This document shows positions 15,557 to 23,785 of a stretch of 64,000 nt of DNA, in pieces. Numbering within the stretch: the stretch's first letter is position 1; the number at the start of each line of letters is the position of its first letter. The translations under genes were made by a program, and so were the position numbers. This stretch comes from Streptomyces sp. Tu 3180 (GTDB taxonomy: Bacteria > Actinomycetota > Actinomycetes > Streptomycetales > Streptomycetaceae): positions 7,852,001-7,916,000 of the forward strand of contig NZ_WOXS01000002.1 in assembly GCF_009852415.1 (NCBI RefSeq), read 5' to 3'. The notes beneath the pieces were generated by a model, which worked only from the letters and a program-made list of their open reading frames with translations, was not told the origin of the DNA and did not search any database.

Positions 15557-16759
15557 CTAGAAGGGCGTCAGCGTCAGCCGCAGGCCCGTGGGAGCCGTGT
15601 CCTGGATGTAGGAGGCGAAGTCGGCCACGTCGTCGAAGGCGAAGCCGTACGCCTTGCCGTCCTCGGTGGCGGCGTGCAGGGCCTTGGAGTAGTGGTTGGT
15701 GAGCTCGGTCCGGTAGAAGACCGAGGCGTCGGTCGTCGGCTGGGCGGGGTGGCTGAGCAGCGTCGAACGGTTGAAGCCGGCGCCGAGCACGGCCGCGACC
15801 GGCCCGGTCGTGCCGTCGTTGGGGGCGGCGAGCGCGCCGTCGCAGAAGAGGACGTCCCGCGTGGAGGGCTTGCCGAAGGAGACCTGGGCGGGCCCGTCGA
15901 AGGTGAGCCGGTCGCCGCGCACCCGGCCGGTGAAGGTGCCGGCGTTGGTGGTGACCTTGAGATCCCGGCCGGTGTAGGTGCTCCACACCTCGTCGATGTA
16001 CGGGGCGAGGTAGTCCTTGGCGAACAGACCGGCGTCCAGCCCGTGGCCGGGGGCGATGATCCGGGTGTCGCCCACGACGAGCCGCGAGAACGCCTCCACC
16101 TGCTTGACGGCGGCGAACGCGGCCGCGCGGCCGCCGTCGCGCACCGTGCCCGTCGTCTGGTCCTTGGACCCGGTGAGCCGGATGCTCAGCGGCACGCTGA
16201 ACATGTCGACCATCGTCGTGTTGCAGAACATGCCGGAGGGGTTGTACGTGAACTCCGCGCAGTCGTGCAGCACACCGTAGTTGGGGTCCGAGGCGACCCA
16301 GCCGGCCGGGTACTGCAGCGCCGCGTTGCCGTTGCCGTCCGTGACGACCTTGAACTTGAGCTTCGCGCCGAGGGAGACGTAGATCCGGCCGGACATGTAG
16401 GGCAGCGACAGCCGGGTCTCGCCGCTGCCGGCCAGGTCGATCGCGTAGTCGGTGAAGCCGTCGGCGCCGTTGTCCGACGGGGAGACCGGGGCGAGGGTGC
16501 CCTCGGGGGTGACCCGGACCTGCCGGCCGTCCTGGCTGCCCACGATGTAGAGGTGCACGCTCGCGTTGCCGAAGGAACCGCTGTTGTTGACGATCGTCAG
16601 CGGCAGCGATCCCGCCGCCGAGGCGTCCTTCCCGTCCGCGGACGTCCCCGCGAGCGCGTGCGGGGCGAGCACGGCCGCCGCGGGTGCGGCCACGGCGGCT
16701 CCGCCGAGGGCGAAGAGGACCTTGCGACGGCCGACGGCGCGCTGGTGACGAGGAGTCAT
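15557..16759 (-). CDS. secreted GH64 beta-1,3-glucanase (laminaripentaose-producing type)
   Basis: A 400-residue protein. A twin-arginine-like signal (G-R-R-K-V-L-F-A at 10-17, then an Ala-rich hydrophobic stretch to about residue 37) precedes a GH64 domain over nearly the whole mature part. Landmarks are L-P-L-T-I-V-N-N-S-G at the barrel start, D-Y-A-I-D-L, G-R-I-Y-V-S-L-G, D-C-A-E-F-T-Y, and N-H-Y-S-K-A-L-H near the C-terminus. GH64 enzymes cleave beta-1,3-glucan of fungal walls or laminarin outside the cell. AGGAGA precedes ATG 16759. Two CebR-like palindromes lie 65-96 bases upstream, suggesting repression relieved by beta-glucan oligosaccharides. No carbohydrate-binding module is attached. 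Confidence 0.88.
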   Translation of the reverse strand: MTPRHQRAVGRRKVLFALGGAAVAAPAAAVLAPHALAGTSADGKDASAAGSLPLTIVNNSGSFGNASVHLYIVGSQDGRQVRVTPEGTLAPVSPSDNGADGFTDYAIDLAGSGETRLSLPYMSGRIYVSLGAKLKFKVVTDGNGNAALQYPAGWVASDPNYGVLHDCAEFTYNPSGMFCNTTMVDMFSVPLSIRLTGSKDQTTGTVRDGGRAAAFAAVKQVEAFSRLVVGDTRIIAPGHGLDAGLFAKDYLAPYIDEVWSTYTGRDLKVTTNAGTFTGRVRGDRLTFDGPAQVSFGKPSTRDVLFCDGALAAPNDGTTGPVAAVLGAGFNRSTLLSHPAQPTTDASVFYRTELTNHYSKALHAATEDGKAYGFAFDDVADFASYIQDTAPTGLRLTLTPF

Positions 16760-16823
16760 GTGGGGGTCTCCTGAAGTACTCGTGCGGGTTCCTGTCCGCG
16801 CCGCCCGACGTGGGGAGGGGACC

Positions 16824-16855
16824 GAGAGCGCACTCCGGTGATGAGAGCGCTCTCA
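16824..16855 (-). promoter_or_regulatory. tandem CebR/LacI-family-like operators of the glucanase
   Basis: TGAGAGCGCTCTCA (16842-16855) is a perfect 14-bp palindrome. GAGAGCGCACTC (16824-16835) is a second copy with one mismatch in 12, nineteen bases away. The form is close to the CebR/CelR box TGGGAGCGCTCCCA known from streptomycete cellulase genes. Confidence 0.7.
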
Positions 16856-17486
16856 GTCCGCGTGTCCGGGACCGGTGCGCGGCTTTCGATGGTACGGACC
16901 GGAAGGACCCCCGCCAACGGGTCCGACTTGTCCCCAACCCGCTCTGACCTGCGCCTACTTGAGAGAACGACGAGATCCCTACGCCTGCTTAACCGCCTCT
17001 TAAGGACCCCTTAAGCCGTCGCCGGACCGCCGCCGTGAAGAGAGCGCTCCCTCCGGGGACTTCGGCGACGGGGGCGGAGCGCGGGGCGCCAGGACCGGGG
17101 CTCGACACCGGTCCGCGTGCGCGTCGTCGTGCGCGTCCTCCACCCCCGAAGGGCGTCGAACCGGGCTTCGGCACGGTGGCACCCGCGAGCCGGGCCGGGG
17201 CGGGCGGTCCTCCTCCGGGCAGTCGTCGCCCCCGGAGCGGAAGCTGCGCAGCCCACGCACGAGGGCGTTCACGCTGCACCGGAAGGGGTGCTGCCGACCG
17301 GATCGCCGCCCGGCGGAAGCGGACCCTCGCCGGCCGCCGCCGCCCCGGCCGGCTGTCGCGCCGCCCCCACGGCTGTCGCCCCGTACGGCCGCGCTCCGCC
17401 GCCGGACGGCACGGCCGGGCTCGGCCTGCTCGTCTCCTCCCCGCTCACCGGTAAAATGTTCTTCTGCTGGGACGAAATGGGTGAAA
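16856..17486. other. long divergent intergenic region with operators
   Basis: About 630 bases between the glucanase operators and the SpoIIE-type gene. It contains the AT-rich inverted repeat CTTAAGG-acc-CCTTAAG (16999-17015) and a third CebR-like core, GAGAGCGCTCCC, at 17040-17051. Frames across 17050-17450 are Arg/Pro-rich and unlike real proteins. A short AT-richer patch at 17450-17490 precedes the phosphatase start. Confidence 0.5.
17040..17051. promoter_or_regulatory. third CebR-like half-conserved box
   Basis: GAGAGCGCTCCC matches the CebR core with one base off the palindrome. It lies about 280 bases from the glucanase start and 435 bases from the SpoIIE-type start. Confidence 0.4.
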
Positions 17487-19916
17487 ATGGCACTACAGGA
17501 CAACGGTGCTGAGAGCCGACCCGACGACACGCCCGAGCCGTGCACCGCGGCCTCGGCCACCGCCGTCGCCATCGCCGACGAGCGCGGTGTGATCACGGGG
17601 TGGAGCGAGGAGGCCCGGAGCCTGCTCGGTTACGCACCCGGGGAGGTCGTCTCACGCCCCGCGGCCGATCTGCTCGTCTCACGCCTCCCCTCGTCTGCTC
17701 TGCGCCGTCTGGCGGAACAAGCGCCGTGGTACGGCGTCGTCCCGGCTCGGCACCGGGACGGCCGGACGGTGGACGTGGTGCTCCGGGCCTGTCCGTGCCC
17801 GGACGGGGACGGGCGGACCCAATGGGTCCTCACGGCCTCGGTTCCGGACGGCCCGAGCCCGCCCGGGGACAAGGGCACGCTGCTGAGGGAACTCACCCTG
17901 TCCCAGCTCCCGGTCGCCGTGGCGTTCTACGACCAGGACAACCGGGCGGTGGGAGCCAACGACGTGATAGCGCGGATAGTGGGCCTGTCCGAGGAGCAGA
18001 TACGGGGGCGCCGCCTCATGGACTTCCTGCCCAGTCCGGCGTACGACGAGTTCACAGAGCTCCAGGACCAGGTGGTGCGCACCGGGGAACCCGTGCACGT
18101 GATCCGGCACCTCCGGGCACCCACCGAGTCACGGAGGCGTACCTGGTCCGTGTTCCTCTCTCCCCTGAAGAACCACCTCGGCCAGGTGCAGGGATCGTCC
18201 GTCGCGCTCCTCGACATCACCGAGCAGTACCTGACCCGCCAGCGGCTGCTGCTGGTCAACGAGGCCGGCAACCGCATCGGCAGCACCCTGGACATCACTC
18301 GTACCGCGCAGGAACTGGCCGACGTGGTCGTCCCCCGGCTCGCGGACTACGCATCGGTCGACCTGCTGGAGTTCATCCACCGCGGCGAGGAGCCGCCCGA
18401 CGGCCCGCCGCGCGGTCCGGTCACCATGCGCCGGGCCGCACGGCAGGCAGCCACCGATGCCCTCCTCGGCATCATGCTCCGGCTGGGGAACAAGGTGGAG
18501 TACCCGCCGTCCGCGCCCACCGCCGAGTGCCTGGCCACCGGCCGTTCCGCGGTGTACGAGGTGAACGGCTCCTCCATGGCCCGCTGGGCGGCCCAGGACC
18601 CCGAACGGGCCACCCGGCTCCTCCGGACCGGGGCGCACTCGGTGATGGTGGTGCCGATGCGCGCTCGGGGTGTCACCCTCGGCTCGGTCTTCCTGGGCCG
18701 CACCCGGCACCCGGAGGCGTTCGCACAGGACGACGTCCTGCTGGCCGAGGAGATCACGGCCAGGGCCGCGGTGTGCATCGACAACGCCCGCCGCTACACC
18801 CGTGAGCGCGTCACGGCCGTGACCCTGCAGCGCAGTCTGCTGCCCGTGGCCCTGCCCCGCCAGCCGGCGGTCGAGGCCGCCTCCCGCTACCTGCCCGCCG
18901 GAGGCCGGGCCGGCGTGGGCGGTGACTGGTTCGACGTCATCCCGCTCTCCGGCGCCCGGGTCGCCCTGGTGGTCGGCGATGTCGTCGGCCACGGGATCCA
19001 GGCCTCCGCCACCATGGGGCGGCTGCGCACGGCCGTCCGGACCCTGGCCGACATCGACCTGCCGCCCGACGAGCTGCTCACCCACCTCGACGACGTCGTC
19101 ATCCGTCTGTCCTCCGAGGCCGCGGCCGACGCCGACATCGCCGGAGACATCGGTGCCACCTGTCTCTACGCGGTCTACGACCCCGTCTCCCGGCGCTGTT
19201 CCCTGGCCCGGGCCGGCCACCCGCCGCCCGTCGTGGTGACCCCGGACGGCGAGGCGGCCTTCCTCGACCTCCCCGCGAGCCCACCACTCGGCCTGGGAGG
19301 CCTGCCCTTCGAGGCGCGTGAGGTCGAACTGCCCGAGGGCAGCCTCCTCGCCCTGTACACCGACGGCCTGATCGAAGCCCGCGGCCACGAGATCGACGAG
19401 AGGCTCGATGCGCTGCGCCGGACCCTCACCCGGCCCGCGCAGGCGTTGGACGCGCTCTGCGACGACGTGCTCGCAACGCTGCTGCCCGGCCCTCCCGATG
19501 ACGACATCGCCCTGCTCGTCGCCCGCACCGGCGCCCTGGGAGCCGGCCAGGTCGCCACCTGGAGTCTGCCCTCGGACCCCGTCGTCGTCGCCCAGGCGCG
19601 CAAACAGGTCGCCGACCGGCTGACGGCCTGGGGGCTGGACGAGTCCGCCTTCGTCACCGAGCTGGTGGTCAGCGAGCTGGTCACCAACGCCATCCGCTAC
19701 GGCCGGCCCCCCGTCCAGCTGCGGCTGATCCACGACGGCAGCCTCATCTGTGAGGTCTCCGACGCCAGCAGCACCTCCCCGCACCTGCGCCGCGCCCGCT
19801 CCTTCGACGAGGGCGGACGCGGACTGCTCCTCGTCGCCCAGTTCGCCTGGCACTGGGGCACCCGCCACACCGGGCAGGGCAAGACGATCTGGGCCGAGAT
19901 CCCCCTGGTGGCCTGA
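17487..19916 (+). CDS. PAS-PAS-GAF-SpoIIE-HATPase phosphatase/kinase
   Basis: About 809 residues. Two PAS domains (about 20-120 and 130-250), a GAF domain (about 265-430), a SpoIIE/PP2C phosphatase (about 455-665; GVGGDWFDV, VVGDVVGHG, LYTDGLIE and P-D-D-D-I-A-L-L) and a C-terminal RsbW-like HATPase (about 670-805; E-L-V-T-N-A-I-R-Y-G and G-G-R-G-L-L-L-V) are all present. One polypeptide therefore carries both the phosphatase and the anti-sigma kinase activities of a partner-switching module. It has no membrane segment. The ATG at 17487 follows GGGTGA; GTG 17481 would add two residues. Its HATPase is close in motif to that of the phosphatase at 42192-44960. Confidence 0.88.
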   Translation: MALQDNGAESRPDDTPEPCTAASATAVAIADERGVITGWSEEARSLLGYAPGEVVSRPAADLLVSRLPSSALRRLAEQAPWYGVVPARHRDGRTVDVVLRACPCPDGDGRTQWVLTASVPDGPSPPGDKGTLLRELTLSQLPVAVAFYDQDNRAVGANDVIARIVGLSEEQIRGRRLMDFLPSPAYDEFTELQDQVVRTGEPVHVIRHLRAPTESRRRTWSVFLSPLKNHLGQVQGSSVALLDITEQYLTRQRLLLVNEAGNRIGSTLDITRTAQELADVVVPRLADYASVDLLEFIHRGEEPPDGPPRGPVTMRRAARQAATDALLGIMLRLGNKVEYPPSAPTAECLATGRSAVYEVNGSSMARWAAQDPERATRLLRTGAHSVMVVPMRARGVTLGSVFLGRTRHPEAFAQDDVLLAEEITARAAVCIDNARRYTRERVTAVTLQRSLLPVALPRQPAVEAASRYLPAGGRAGVGGDWFDVIPLSGARVALVVGDVVGHGIQASATMGRLRTAVRTLADIDLPPDELLTHLDDVVIRLSSEAAADADIAGDIGATCLYAVYDPVSRRCSLARAGHPPPVVVTPDGEAAFLDLPASPPLGLGGLPFEAREVELPEGSLLALYTDGLIEARGHEIDERLDALRRTLTRPAQALDALCDDVLATLLPGPPDDDIALLVARTGALGAGQVATWSLPSDPVVVAQARKQVADRLTAWGLDESAFVTELVVSELVTNAIRYGRPPVQLRLIHDGSLICEVSDASSTSPHLRRARSFDEGGRGLLLVAQFAWHWGTRHTGQGKTIWAEIPLVA

Positions 19917-20300
19917 GCGGACATGGCCGGCCAAGCCTCGTGACGGGGCCCGGGGCGGACGCACCGGGGCTGCGGGAGGCGCGTGGCAGGGGGCTGCCGG
20001 ACACGGCGCGCGTGCGGGGACACGGGGGAGGAGTCGCGGGGCCTCAAAGGGTGCGGGCGGGGCCGTCCGGCGGCGGCTTCCTCCGGCCGGGAGGACGACG
20101 CAGTACCACCGCAAGGTCCGCGCCCGTGTCGGGCACGTCACCGGCCGGATGAAGAACTACGAGATCCTCCGCGGCTGCCGGTGGCGCGGCCACGGCCTCC
20201 ACCACGCCAGGCCGTCGCCCGCCCGCACGCCCTCGCCGCATCACCACGCACGCCCGAACACCGCTCCGGCCCGCCTGTTCGCGGCCTTCCGCACCACCCT
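19917..20300. other. intergenic region, no gene seen
   Basis: 384 bases between convergent genes. An ATG at 20149 opens a frame that only runs into the opposite strand of the dehydrogenase gene and has no protein-like character. No strong hairpin was recognised. Confidence 0.5.
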
Positions 20301-21191
20301 TCAGCGCGTGCCGCTGCGCAGCAGCGCCTCCGCCGCGGCCAGGATGTCCGTGACCCGGAGGGCGAACGCCGCGTCGCAGGGGTGGGGGGTGCCCGTGCCG
20401 GCCGCGGTGAGGAGGGCGTCCGCGGCCCGGGTGAGGGCGGGGACCGCCCCCTCGGAGGCCTCCGGGAGGAGCGTGGTGCCGGACGCGCCGTGCAACTCCA
20501 CCGTGGCGCCGGCCGCGGCCGGGGGTGCGGTCAGGCTCAGGGTCAGGGTGCTCGACGCGCCGCTCACGTGGTCGAGGACGAGATGGACGGTGTCCCCCGG
20601 ACCGTACGCCGCCGCCGTCACCCGCCGGGCGTCGCCGAGGACCGGCAGCAGGACGGACAGGGCGTGCGGGCCGACGTCCCACAGGGCGCCCTTCTCCCGC
20701 CGCCACGGCGAGGCCGCGAAGGGACTGCCGTCGGCGCTGAACACCGCACCCAGCCACTGGGCACGCCCGGTGAACCAGCCGCCCAGGGCCGCCTGTTCGG
20801 CGATCCACGCCTGCGGCTCGGGCTGGAAGCGGGTGGTGAAGAAGACCACCGAGGCGACCCGGGCCTCCTCGACGGCCTCGACCACCGTGCGCCCCTGCGC
20901 GACCGTCGGGGCGAGCGGCTTGTCCAGCAGCAGGTGGCATCCGGCCCGCGCCGCGCGTGCCGCGAGCCGCGCCTGCACGTCCGGCGGCAGCGCGACGGCG
21001 ACGGCGTCCACGTCGGCGAACAGCGCGTCGACGTCGTCGTACGCCCGGGTGCCGTACTGATCGGCCAGTTCCCCGGCCGCCTCGGGACGGCGGCCCCACA
21101 CGCCGGTGAAGTCGAGGTCCCGGTGCCCGCTCAGCGCGGGGGCGTGCGCCGCCCGCGCCCATGGGCCGGTGCCGAGCAGTCCGATCCGCAT
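20301..21191 (-). CDS. Gfo/Idh/MocA family oxidoreductase
   Basis: A 296-residue NAD(P)-dependent dehydrogenase. The N-terminal Rossmann fold opens with G-L-L-G-T-G-P-W-A, continues through V-A-V-A-L-P-P, and carries the family catalytic-lysine motif L-L-D-K-P-L-A. The C-terminal alpha/beta domain (about 120-296) follows. Family members oxidise or reduce sugars, inositols or related polyols; the substrate is not determinable. ATG 21191 follows GGAGGACGGCAGG and gives the usual length. It is divergently transcribed from the two-domain acetyltransferase, with 291 bases between. Confidence 0.82.
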   Translation of the reverse strand: MRIGLLGTGPWARAAHAPALSGHRDLDFTGVWGRRPEAAGELADQYGTRAYDDVDALFADVDAVAVALPPDVQARLAARAARAGCHLLLDKPLAPTVAQGRTVVEAVEEARVASVVFFTTRFQPEPQAWIAEQAALGGWFTGRAQWLGAVFSADGSPFAASPWRREKGALWDVGPHALSVLLPVLGDARRVTAAAYGPGDTVHLVLDHVSGASSTLTLSLTAPPAAAGATVELHGASGTTLLPEASEGAVPALTRAADALLTAAGTGTPHPCDAAFALRVTDILAAAEALLRSGTR

Positions 21192-21328
21192 CCTGCCGTC
21201 CTCCGCCGTCGAATCCGCCGCCACCGGTGTGCTCCGGCCACGGTCCGGGCCCGAGCGTGTCACACCGGCCCGGGCCGCGGGCAACCCCCCCGGGCGGGGG
21301 AGCGCGCGCCGGCCGTCGCTCAAATCCT

Positions 21329-21358
21329 TTGCGGGGGAAGCGGGGGACCGGTTAGGTT
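21329..21358 (+). promoter_or_regulatory. possible promoter of the acetyltransferase
   Basis: TTGCGG (21329-21334) and TAGGTT (21353-21358) are spaced 18 bases apart in a relatively AT-rich patch of the divergent region. The match to consensus is partial. Confidence 0.3.
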
Positions 21359-21414
21359 CTCCCGTCCGCCGGTGTCGTCAGGACCGGTGCCGTCGACGAG
21401 GAGGTGTGGAGCAC

Positions 21415-21507
21415 ATGCGCAGGAGTGCCCGGCAGCCGAGCCCGCGTACCGACCCTTGCCCCCTCCCCACGACGGAGACACCTTGTCGCTTCGCATCACC
21501 CCGCTGA
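21415..21507 (+). CDS. possible 30-aa upstream leader ORF
   Basis: ATG 21415 is preceded by AGGAGGTG (21399-21406), the best Shine-Dalgarno in this interval. It opens a 30-codon frame rich in Pro, Arg, Thr and Ser that ends in a TGA 25 bases inside the next gene. The peptide itself looks arbitrary, so the likely role is translational coupling to the TTG-initiated acetyltransferase. It may not be a functional peptide. Confidence 0.3.
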   Translation: MRRSARQPSPRTDPCPLPTTETPCRFASPR

Positions 21508-22364
21508 CCGACCCCTCCGGCGGGCCGCGCCACCGACGGCTCGCATGGCTGGCGTCCGACGCCGGTTCCGTCCCCGTAGGGACGGCCTTCCTCCGCCTGT
21601 TCACCGGCCCCGGACAGGACCACCTGGCCGAACTCACCGTCCACGTCCACCCCGCGGAGCGTCGCGAGGGGGTCGGTTCCCGGCTCCTCGACGCCGCGGT
21701 GGCCGCCGCCCGGGCCGCCGCCCGACGCCGCGTCGTCGCGCAGGCGGAGGCCGGATCGCCCGGCGACCGCTTCCTGGCGGCCCGCGGCTTCCGCAGGGTC
21801 CTCACCCTGAGGTTCGCCCGCCTGTCGCTGGCCGACGTGGACACCACCGCCCTCGCCGGGATCATCGGGCGTCCGCACCCCGGCTACCGGCTGGCCTCAT
21901 GGCGGGGGACCGTCCCCGACGGCCTGGCCCGGACGTTCGCCGCATCACGCCGCGCCATGGACGACATGCCCATGGGCGACACCGACCACGCCCCCGTGGC
22001 CTGGGACGTGGACCGGGTCCGGGCCGCGGCGGAGGCCGTCGCGGAGCGCGGCGACCGGTTGCACACCGTCGTCGCGATCGACACCTCCGACGACTCGATC
22101 GCCGGGTTCACCGAACTGGTGGTCCCCGGCGACGGCAGGGGAGACGCCCAGCACTACGGCACCGGCGTGCTGCCCGAGCACCGCGGACACGGCCTCGGCC
22201 TGTGGATGAAGGCCGGGTCGATCCGGCAGGCCCACGGGCGCCATCCGGACCTCGGCGGCCTCCTGACCGACACCGCCGACGGCAACACGCACATGAGGCG
22301 CATCAACGACAGCCTCGGCTACATCCCCACGCACACGGAGCATCAGCACCGGCTCGACCTGTAG
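21483..22364 (+). CDS. tandem two-domain GNAT acetyltransferase
   Basis: A 293-residue protein with two GNAT folds. The N-terminal one (about 1-135) has the acetyl-CoA loop H-P-A-E-R-R-E-G-V-G-S-R-L-L. The C-terminal one (about 150-293) has the degenerate loop L-P-E-H-R-G-H-G-L-G-L-W-M-K and ends D-S-L-G-Y. This arrangement is found in mycothiol-synthase-like and aminoglycoside-acetyltransferase-like GNATs of actinobacteria. The second domain resembles proteins annotated simply as GNAT family. TTG 21483 with GGAGA upstream is the best start in this frame. A leader frame with a strong Shine-Dalgarno overlaps it. Confidence 0.78.
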   Translation: MSLRITPLTDPSGGPRHRRLAWLASDAGSVPVGTAFLRLFTGPGQDHLAELTVHVHPAERREGVGSRLLDAAVAAARAAARRRVVAQAEAGSPGDRFLAARGFRRVLTLRFARLSLADVDTTALAGIIGRPHPGYRLASWRGTVPDGLARTFAASRRAMDDMPMGDTDHAPVAWDVDRVRAAAEAVAERGDRLHTVVAIDTSDDSIAGFTELVVPGDGRGDAQHYGTGVLPEHRGHGLGLWMKAGSIRQAHGRHPDLGGLLTDTADGNTHMRRINDSLGYIPTHTEHQHRLDL

Positions 22365-22373
22365 GGGCGGACG

Positions 22374-22412
22374 GACGGGCCGGACCCGGGGCAGCACCTC
22401 GCCCGGCCCGTC
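22374..22412 (+). terminator. hairpin after the acetyltransferase
   Basis: GACGGGCCGG (22374-22383) pairs with CCGGCCCGTC (22403-22412), a perfect 10-bp stem just beyond the stop at 22364. Confidence 0.6.
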
Positions 22413-22722
22413 GGCACTTCCGGCACACGCCCGGCCCTCCGGTGACCTGCGGCACGCGGTCGCGGGGCCGGTGGCGGAGCGGTCCGGCCCGGGCGCGGTG
22501 ACCCGGGCCGGAGGCGGGCTCGGCCTTCGGACCCGCCGTCGGCGCCGAGACGTGGTCCGCCGCCGGAGCCGGTGCGAGCCCGTCCGTGACCGTCCGGGCC
22601 CGATTCAGCGTCAGGCCTGCTGAATGCGTTCGCTTTCTTCTATTGGATTTCCGGCCCCCGGGCGACCAGGCTGGAACCGCTTTCACAACAGCCGGACGAC
22701 AGCCGGAAGAGGTCACGCGTAC
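22413..22722. other. intergenic region upstream of the aldo/keto reductase
   Basis: 310 bases. The proximal part is ordinary GC-rich spacer. At about 22618-22655 the DNA becomes noticeably AT-rich (a CTTTCTTCTATTGGATTT stretch), the probable promoter area of the reductase. No gene was seen. Confidence 0.45.
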
Positions 22723-23580
22723 ATGCACACCCGCCGCATCGGTGATGTCGAGGTCAGCGCGATCGGACTGGGTGCCATGCCCATGTCGATCGAGGGGAGG
22801 CCGGACGAGGCCCGCTCCCTCGCCACCCTCCACGCCGCGCTGGACGCCGGCGTCACCCTGATCGACACCGCGGACGCCTACCACCGGGACGCCGACGAGG
22901 TCGGCCACAACGAGACCCTGATCGCCAGGGCCCTCGCCTCCCACCACCGGGGCGGCGACGTCCTGGTCGCCACCAAGGGCGGTCATCTGCGTCCCGGCGA
23001 CGGCAGTTGGACGCTGGACGGCAGCCCCGGGCACCTGAGGAGGGCCTGCGAGGAGTCCCTGCGCCGGCTCGGTGTGGAGGCCATCGGGCTCTACCAGTTC
23101 CACCGGCCCGACCCCCGCGTCCCGTACGCCGAGTCCGTCGGCGCGTTGCGCGAGCTGCTGGACGAGGGCAAGATCCGCATGGCCGGCGTCTCCAACGCCG
23201 ACCCGGACCAGATCCGGCAGGCCGACGAGATCCTCGGCGGACGGCTGGTCTCCGTGCAGAACCAGTTCTCCCCGGCCTTCCGCTCCAGCGAGCCGGAGCT
23301 GGAACTGTGCGACGAGCTCGGCATCGCGTTCCTGCCCTGGAGCCCCTTCGGGGGCATCTCCCGGGCCGGTGAACTGGGCTCGGCGTACGCCCCGTTCGCG
23401 CGGATCGGCGAGGCGCACGGCGTGAGTCCGCACCAGGTGTGCCTGGCCTGGATGCTCGCCAAGTCACCGGTGGTCGTGCCGATTCCGGGGGCGAGCCGGC
23501 CGGAGTCCGTGCGTGACTCGGTGGGCGCCGCGGACCTCGTGCTCACGGCCGACGAGGTCGCGGAGCTGGACGCGGCCTGA
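22723..23580 (+). CDS. aldo/keto reductase
   Basis: A 285-residue (beta/alpha)8 oxidoreductase with the complete AKR tetrad: Asp in I-D-T-A-D-A-Y, Tyr in the same motif, Lys in V-A-T-K-G-G, and His in Q-F-H-R-P-D. The NADPH-binding end carries I-P-G-A-S-R-P-E-S-V. It reduces aldehydes or ketones with NADPH; the substrate is unknown. GGAAGAGG precedes ATG 22723, and a longer in-frame start at 22624 lacks such a site. The size and the C-terminal alignment are those of the short bacterial AKRs. A strong terminator follows within eight bases. Confidence 0.9.
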   Translation: MHTRRIGDVEVSAIGLGAMPMSIEGRPDEARSLATLHAALDAGVTLIDTADAYHRDADEVGHNETLIARALASHHRGGDVLVATKGGHLRPGDGSWTLDGSPGHLRRACEESLRRLGVEAIGLYQFHRPDPRVPYAESVGALRELLDEGKIRMAGVSNADPDQIRQADEILGGRLVSVQNQFSPAFRSSEPELELCDELGIAFLPWSPFGGISRAGELGSAYAPFARIGEAHGVSPHQVCLAWMLAKSPVVVPIPGASRPESVRDSVGAADLVLTADEVAELDAA

Positions 23581-23587
23581 GACCGGC

Positions 23588-23627
23588 TCCGCCCGCGCGG
23601 CGCCCCACGGGGCGCGGCGCGGGCGGA
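23588..23627 (+). terminator. strong hairpin after the aldo/keto reductase
   Basis: An 11-bp outer stem (23588-23598 with 23617-23627), one G-G mismatch, and a 7-bp inner stem GCGCCCC/GGGGCGC with a 2-base loop. It starts eight bases beyond the stop. Confidence 0.75.
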
Positions 23628-23716
23628 CGCACGGTGATCCGCGGCGCCGGCGGCCGGTCCGGGCCGCGGACACCGCCCACGGGACCCCGTGGGCCCGGTG
23701 CGCTCCGGGCCGTGCG

Positions 23717-23730
23717 GGAAAGCGCTTGCC
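23717..23730. promoter_or_regulatory. cre/LacI-like near-palindrome upstream of the ABC exporter
   Basis: GGAAAGCGCTTGCC is palindromic at 12 of 14 positions around the AAGCGCTT core typical of LacI-family operators. It lies 56-69 bases upstream of the exporter start. Confidence 0.4.
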
Positions 23731-23785
23731 GCCTGACGGCTCGAAGGCTCACAGGACCACGGGTTCACAGGGGGGACCACCACCG

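Noticed and set aside
18129..20141. A 670-codon minus-strand frame opposite the PAS-GAF-SpoIIE gene
   Set aside because: No domain; it mirrors the plus-strand codons of the phosphatase.
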